Of a stretch of 16,334 nt of DNA, positions 12,972-16,334 are shown piece by piece (positions within the stretch are counted from its first letter, which is position 1; every line of letters starts with the position of its first letter). Both the position numbers and the translations under genes were made by a program. Location: contig DAISVV010000041.1 in NCBI GenBank assembly GCA_036840015.1, forward strand, positions 1-16,334. The letters are read 5' to 3'. Source of the DNA: SZUA-430 sp036840015. GTDB taxonomy: Bacteria > Pseudomonadota > Alphaproteobacteria > Micropepsales > Micropepsaceae. A model generated the notes under the pieces. It worked only from the letters and a program-made list of their open reading frames with translations, was not told where the DNA came from and did no database searches.

Positions 12972-14633
12972 TCAGCCGGGCCAGTAGATGTACTCGTCGT
13001 CTTTCGTCGCGGGCTCTTCCAGGGTCTTGTCGATCGTCACCGGCATCTCGCCGGCTGCCGGGAACAGGGGCTCACGCTGTGTCTTGTTGTGCGCGTCGAT
13101 CAGCGCCCTGAGTTCCTCGACCTTTTGCGGCATCGCGCTGGCCAGATTCTTCTGCTCCGTCGGATCCTCGGCAAGGTTGAACAGCCACGCCTTCTTCGGT
13201 CGCTCGGAGATCTGCAGCTTGTACCCGCCCGTCTGCACGGCCTGGTAGTGCCCGTCGCGCCAGAAGATCGTTCGGTCCGGTTGAGCCGCGCCCTTCTCGA
13301 GCAGGGGAAGCAGGTTCATGCCATCGATGATCCTGTCATCGGGCAGGGGCACACCGGCGGCCGCCGCCACGGTGGGCATGAGGTCCATGTGCGAGGCAAT
13401 GGTGCTGCTGGTCGTGCCGGGCGCAATCTTCGCAGGCCAGCGCACGAACATGGGCACGCGGATGCCACCTTCGAAGAAGGTCAGCTTCCAGCCGCGATAG
13501 GGCTTGTTGATGTCCTTCAACCCGATATAGCCGGCCCCGCCATTGTCGCTCGAGAAGATGACGATCGTGTTGTCGGCTATACCGTTCGCCTCCAGCGCCT
13601 CCATCACCCGCCCCACGCTGCGATCGAGCGAGCGCACCATTGCTGCATAGACGCGCAGCCTGTGGTCCTCGATATGAGACAGCGCGTCATAATCCGCTTT
13701 CGATGCCTGCAGCGGCGTGTGCACGCCCCAGTGCGCGAGGTAGAGGAAAAAGGGCCGGTTGCGGTTCGCCTCGATCGCCTTGACCGCTTCATCCGTGTAG
13801 AAGTCAGTCAGGTACCCCTTGGGTTCGAACAGGGCGCTGTCGTTGTAGGACGTTGCATACTGCATGCGCGCCCACAGGAACTGATCGATCGGATCGAACG
13901 GCAGCTTTGCATTGACAACGTTCGGATCGTTCTCGGGCAGGAACAGCCCGCTCTCCATCATCACGCTCTCGTCGAAGCCCTGTGACAGGGGGCGGAATTC
14001 CTTCGTGCTGCCCAGATGCCACTTGCCGATATGCATCGTGTGGTAGCCTGCACCCTTCAGCACCTCTGCCACAGTGATCTCCGAGGCCGGCAGCCCTTGC
14101 TGCGCGAAGGGAACCTGTGTCTCCTGCGCCTGCTCGGTCACGATCAATTCGTGCGGTCGGGTTCCATCATTGTAGAACAGCGGCAGGATGCGGCTCATGC
14201 CGTCGGGGGTAGGCGTGAACTCGAAGCCTGTGCGCGTACCATAGCGCCCCGTCATCAGCATCGCGCGCGAGGGCGCGCACGCCGCCGTCCCCGAATAGGC
14301 TTTCGGGAAGACGGCCCCGCTGCGCGCCAGCGCGTCGATATGGGTCGTCGGCACCGCCCCGCCGGCCACGCCGCCGCCGAAATGACTGATGTCGTTGATG
14401 CCGAGGTCATCGGCGAGGATCACGATCACATTGGGCGGACGTTCGCCGGCCGGCTTTTCCGGCGTGGCGGGCCCGCTCTGCCATGTGATCTCGCGGTACG
14501 GCTGCACGACCGTTGCATCGCGCGCCACATTGGCGACGAAGTAGAGGATCAGCTGCTTGCGGAAGGCGTAAGCGGTTCCGGCTGCAGCAACAACCAGCAC
14601 CAGGGCGGCGATGGCATAGTGTTTCCAGCGCAT
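12972..14633 (-). CDS. Membrane-anchored periplasmic sulfatase (arylsulfatase family, Cys-type)
   Basis: A 553-residue sulfatase. One N-terminal helix (about residues 5-24) anchors it with the catalytic part in the periplasm. The active-site signature is CAPSR (119-123), so Cys119 would be converted to formylglycine by a maturation enzyme not found here. Metal and sulfate ligands of the family are visible: Asp75-Asp76 (ILADDLG), Lys204 and His206 (GKWHLG), His305 (GVHTP), Asp363-Asn364 (SSDNGG) and Lys383 (GWKLTF). It should hydrolyse a sulfate ester to an alcohol or phenol plus sulfate; the natural substrate is unknown. I chose ATG 14633 because GGAG is 8 bases upstream; ATG 14639 is too close to that site and ATG 14663 would overlap the preceding gene. 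It follows the DUF1330-like gene by 13 bases. Confidence 0.93.
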   Translation of the reverse strand: MRWKHYAIAALVLVVAAAGTAYAFRKQLILYFVANVARDATVVQPYREITWQSGPATPEKPAGERPPNVIVILADDLGINDISHFGGGVAGGAVPTTHIDALARSGAVFPKAYSGTAACAPSRAMLMTGRYGTRTGFEFTPTPDGMSRILPLFYNDGTRPHELIVTEQAQETQVPFAQQGLPASEITVAEVLKGAGYHTMHIGKWHLGSTKEFRPLSQGFDESVMMESGLFLPENDPNVVNAKLPFDPIDQFLWARMQYATSYNDSALFEPKGYLTDFYTDEAVKAIEANRNRPFFLYLAHWGVHTPLQASKADYDALSHIEDHRLRVYAAMVRSLDRSVGRVMEALEANGIADNTIVIFSSDNGGAGYIGLKDINKPYRGWKLTFFEGGIRVPMFVRWPAKIAPGTTSSTIASHMDLMPTVAAAAGVPLPDDRIIDGMNLLPLLEKGAAQPDRTIFWRDGHYQAVQTGGYKLQISERPKKAWLFNLAEDPTEQKNLASAMPQKVEELRALIDAHNKTQREPLFPAAGEMPVTIDKTLEEPATKDDEYIYWPG

Positions 14634-14646
14634 GGACATGTCTCCG

Positions 14647-15303
14647 TCAGCCCCTGCGGGCAAACCAGTTTGAAATGAGCTGTGCCGTCAGCACAAGAAC
14701 AAGCGTGATGAGGCCAACCACCAGCTTTGGTCCCAGCACGACAATCGCCGGTGCCACCGGAAATGCGCGTGTGGCCTCGATGGCAGCAAATTTGTAGGGA
14801 TGGACGCTGTTGAAGGTCGGGTTCGAAATGATCTCGGCCAGGTCACGGCGGCTGCGATAGCGGATCAGCGCATAGACTTCCCACTCGCCATCGGGTTCCA
14901 CGCCCCAACGTTCGAGATCCGGTGAGGCCGAGCGTCCGCCCGACACCATCCACCCCGCGCGCCCCAGGAGCGATGGCATGAACGCGCTGGAGTAACGCTC
15001 CATCACCTCGCGCGCGCTCTCGCCAGGCTTCATGCCGTCAAAGGATTGCGGCGTGGAGCGGTAGCGCAGCAGGTTGACCATGAAGAACTCTTCCCCGTCG
15101 TCGGCCTCGAGAAAGGTGCGCAGGCGTGACTTGATCAGGTCATTGCCGTGGTACACCTCGATGCGCTCGACGGCCTGCATGAAGCCGTCGACCTCGGCCT
15201 TGCTCAGGGGGGCTCGCCAGCCGCCATACCAGACAAGGAACCCGCCATAGACGAGCACGCCTGCCAGCCAGATGAACAGGCTTCGACGCATGCGCGTGCT
15301 CAC
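14647..15303 (-). CDS. Membrane-anchored DUF1330-like protein
   Basis: The 218-residue product has an N-terminal membrane helix (about 8-27), a soluble middle and a C-terminal hydrophobic helix (about 185-211). The middle holds EEFFMVNLLRYR (71-82) and a later EVYALIRYRSRRDLAEII (142-159), which resemble the paired strands of DUF1330/ferredoxin-like dimeric alpha-beta barrel proteins. Such folds are found in small-molecule binding proteins and monooxygenase-like enzymes; no catalytic residue is evident here. The GTG start at 15303 overlaps the TGA stop of the dehalogenase (GTGA), indicating translational coupling, and there is no separate ribosome binding site. ATG 15291 is an alternative start. 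The family call is by eye and moderate; the membrane anchoring at both ends is clearer. Confidence 0.75.
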   Translation of the reverse strand: MSTRMRRSLFIWLAGVLVYGGFLVWYGGWRAPLSKAEVDGFMQAVERIEVYHGNDLIKSRLRTFLEADDGEEFFMVNLLRYRSTPQSFDGMKPGESAREVMERYSSAFMPSLLGRAGWMVSGGRSASPDLERWGVEPDGEWEVYALIRYRSRRDLAEIISNPTFNSVHPYKFAAIEATRAFPVAPAIVVLGPKLVVGLITLVLVLTAQLISNWFARRG

Positions 15304-16202
15304 GATGTTGACTTGATGAACTTGAGGATATGCGCCACCAGTTCCTCCGGCACATCTTCCTGGATGAAGTGATGGGCATTCGGGAAGACGTGGTGCGGCT
15401 GGCCCTTGGCCCCCGGAACACGCTTCTGCATGGCGACATCGGCGCCCTTGGCAACGGGATCAAGTGCGCCGAACAGCGTCAGGAACGGCTTGTCGAACTT
15501 TTCCAGGCTGACCCACGCGGCCTTGTTCAGCGGCACGCCAGGATTGTCGGGTTGCACGGCGATCAGCAACGGGAACGAGATGATGCACGACATGTGTTCG
15601 TCGGTCGGGAAGGGCGCCATGTAGGCGGCGAACTCGGCATCCGTCAGCTTGTGCACCATGCCCTGCGGCAGCATGGGGAAGGGGAATGTGGTGGCCGCGC
15701 GCATCATGCCCACCCACATCTTCATGAACTCGCTCTCGCCCTGTCCCTCAGGCAGGCCGGTGTTCGAGGCGATCACGCGGGCGAAACGCTCCGGATGCGC
15801 CGAGACGAGATAGAGCCCGATGGTGCCACCCCAGTCCTGGCAGAAAAGCGTGATGTCCTTCAGGTTCATCGCCGTCAGCCACTTCGACATCCAGTCATAG
15901 TGGCGCGCCAGCGTATAGTCGGACTTCGCTGCGGGTTTGTCTGATCGCCCGCAGCCCACAAGGTCAACAGCAATCACCCGCTTACCCGATTTCAGCAGGC
16001 CCGGGATCATCTTGCGGTACAGGAACGCCCAGGTCGGATTTCCATGCATCAGCAGGATCGGTTCCGCATCGCGCGGGCCTTCATCGATGTGGTGGATCCT
16101 GATCTCCGTCCCATCCTGATCGCGCACAGTTGTGTAATGCGGCGTGTAGTTGAAGTCGGGCAGGTTGGCGAAGCGGTCATCGGGGGTTCGAAGGATTTTC
16201 AT
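15300..16202 (-). CDS. Haloalkane dehalogenase-like alpha/beta hydrolase
   Basis: A 300-residue alpha/beta hydrolase close in layout to haloalkane dehalogenases (halogenated alkane + water to alcohol + halide). Motifs: HGNPTW (53-58) forming the oxyanion/halide region with Asn55; nucleophile loop CQDWGG (121-126) with Asp123 and halide-binding Trp124; acid Asp248 in FGALDP; and His278 in NAHHFIQED. An Asp nucleophile flanked by Trp, with the acid after strand 7, matches subfamily I (DhlA/DhmA-like). Related epoxide hydrolases share the Asp nucleophile but usually carry HGxP followed by other residues and cap tyrosines. No signal peptide is seen, so it is cytoplasmic. ATG 16202 has a weak GAGA 7 bases upstream; an in-frame TTG four codons earlier is possible. 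It overlaps the next gene by 4 bases. Confidence 0.88.
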   Translation of the reverse strand: MKILRTPDDRFANLPDFNYTPHYTTVRDQDGTEIRIHHIDEGPRDAEPILLMHGNPTWAFLYRKMIPGLLKSGKRVIAVDLVGCGRSDKPAAKSDYTLARHYDWMSKWLTAMNLKDITLFCQDWGGTIGLYLVSAHPERFARVIASNTGLPEGQGESEFMKMWVGMMRAATTFPFPMLPQGMVHKLTDAEFAAYMAPFPTDEHMSCIISFPLLIAVQPDNPGVPLNKAAWVSLEKFDKPFLTLFGALDPVAKGADVAMQKRVPGAKGQPHHVFPNAHHFIQEDVPEELVAHILKFIKSTS

Positions 16203-16253
16203 GCGGTATCTCAATGCTCGATTGTTGCGACATGCAGTTCTGTTCGGTGCCGT

Positions 16254-16334
16254 TCAAAGTTCGATCAGGAGCTTTCCCTCATTTTTGCCGGCAAACAGCA
16301 TCGACAAGGCGTCCGGAAAGGCGTCGATGCCTTG
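16254..16334 (-). CDS. NADP-dependent MDR-family oxidoreductase, C-terminal end only
   Basis: The last 26 codons of a gene entering from the right edge. The visible tail, including DALSMLFAGKNEGKLLIEL, matches the usual end of NADP-dependent medium-chain reductases of the quinone oxidoreductase/curcumin reductase type, where the final strand follows a GKNxGKLL-like motif. The stop codon lies 51 bases before the dehalogenase start on the same strand, so the two are probably co-transcribed. Such enzymes reduce activated double bonds or oxidise alcohols in related families. With only the tail present, the subfamily cannot be fixed. Confidence 0.7.
   Translation of the reverse strand, partial: QGIDAFPDALSMLFAGKNEGKLLIEL

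Noticed and set aside
12789..13985. Plus-strand open frame of 398 codons opposite the sulfatase
   Set aside because: Antisense shadow of the sulfatase and its neighbour; no ribosome binding site or domain.
1..16334. Mobile elements, CRISPR arrays, tRNA or rRNA genes
   Set aside because: No transposase-like frame, terminal inverted repeats, regularly spaced repeats or RNA gene signature was seen on either strand.

Overview
The window is GC-rich DNA from a Gram-negative bacterium, densely packed with genes. The third-position G/C bias, the mix of families (large Pst permeases, a CYP153-type P450, a haloalkane dehalogenase, a Cys-type sulfatase) and the gene style suggest a proteobacterium, most likely an alphaproteobacterium. 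This is inference; no rRNA or other phylogenetic marker is present.

Left part (1-2393). A plus-strand gene encodes a membrane protein with a TraB/PrgY/GumN-type domain and ends at a strong terminator. Upstream of it is a textbook PHO box facing left, towards a gene outside the window. A 34-residue membrane peptide is predicted on the minus strand. Its promoter region holds three 13-bp palindromes of the form CGCACnnnGTGCG, one of them between the -35 and -10 elements, and its leader has two hairpins.

Centre (2394-8841). A leftward pstS-pstC-pstA-pstB operon encodes high-affinity phosphate uptake. PstC (876 aa) and PstA (576 aa) are the large type with extra periplasmic domains; PstC also has an insertion in its permease core. 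A degenerate PHO-box-like repeat precedes pstS, two hairpins lie between pstS and pstC, and a hairpin with a short U-tract follows pstB. No phoU, phoB or phoR is present in the window.

Right part (9121-16334). A plus-strand serine hydrolase of the beta-lactamase/class C family with a C-terminal membrane domain converges on a leftward series of six genes: an NADP-dependent MDR oxidoreductase (3' end only), a subfamily-I-like haloalkane dehalogenase, a membrane-anchored DUF1330-like protein, a membrane-anchored periplasmic sulfatase, a four-helix membrane protein, and a CYP153-type P450 with its own likely promoter. The dehalogenase, sulfatase and P450 chemistries can each yield an alcohol, from a C-halogen bond, a sulfate ester or a terminal C-H bond. 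The cluster may therefore process substituted alkyl compounds, but the substrate is unknown. No mobile element, CRISPR array, tRNA or rRNA was recognised.
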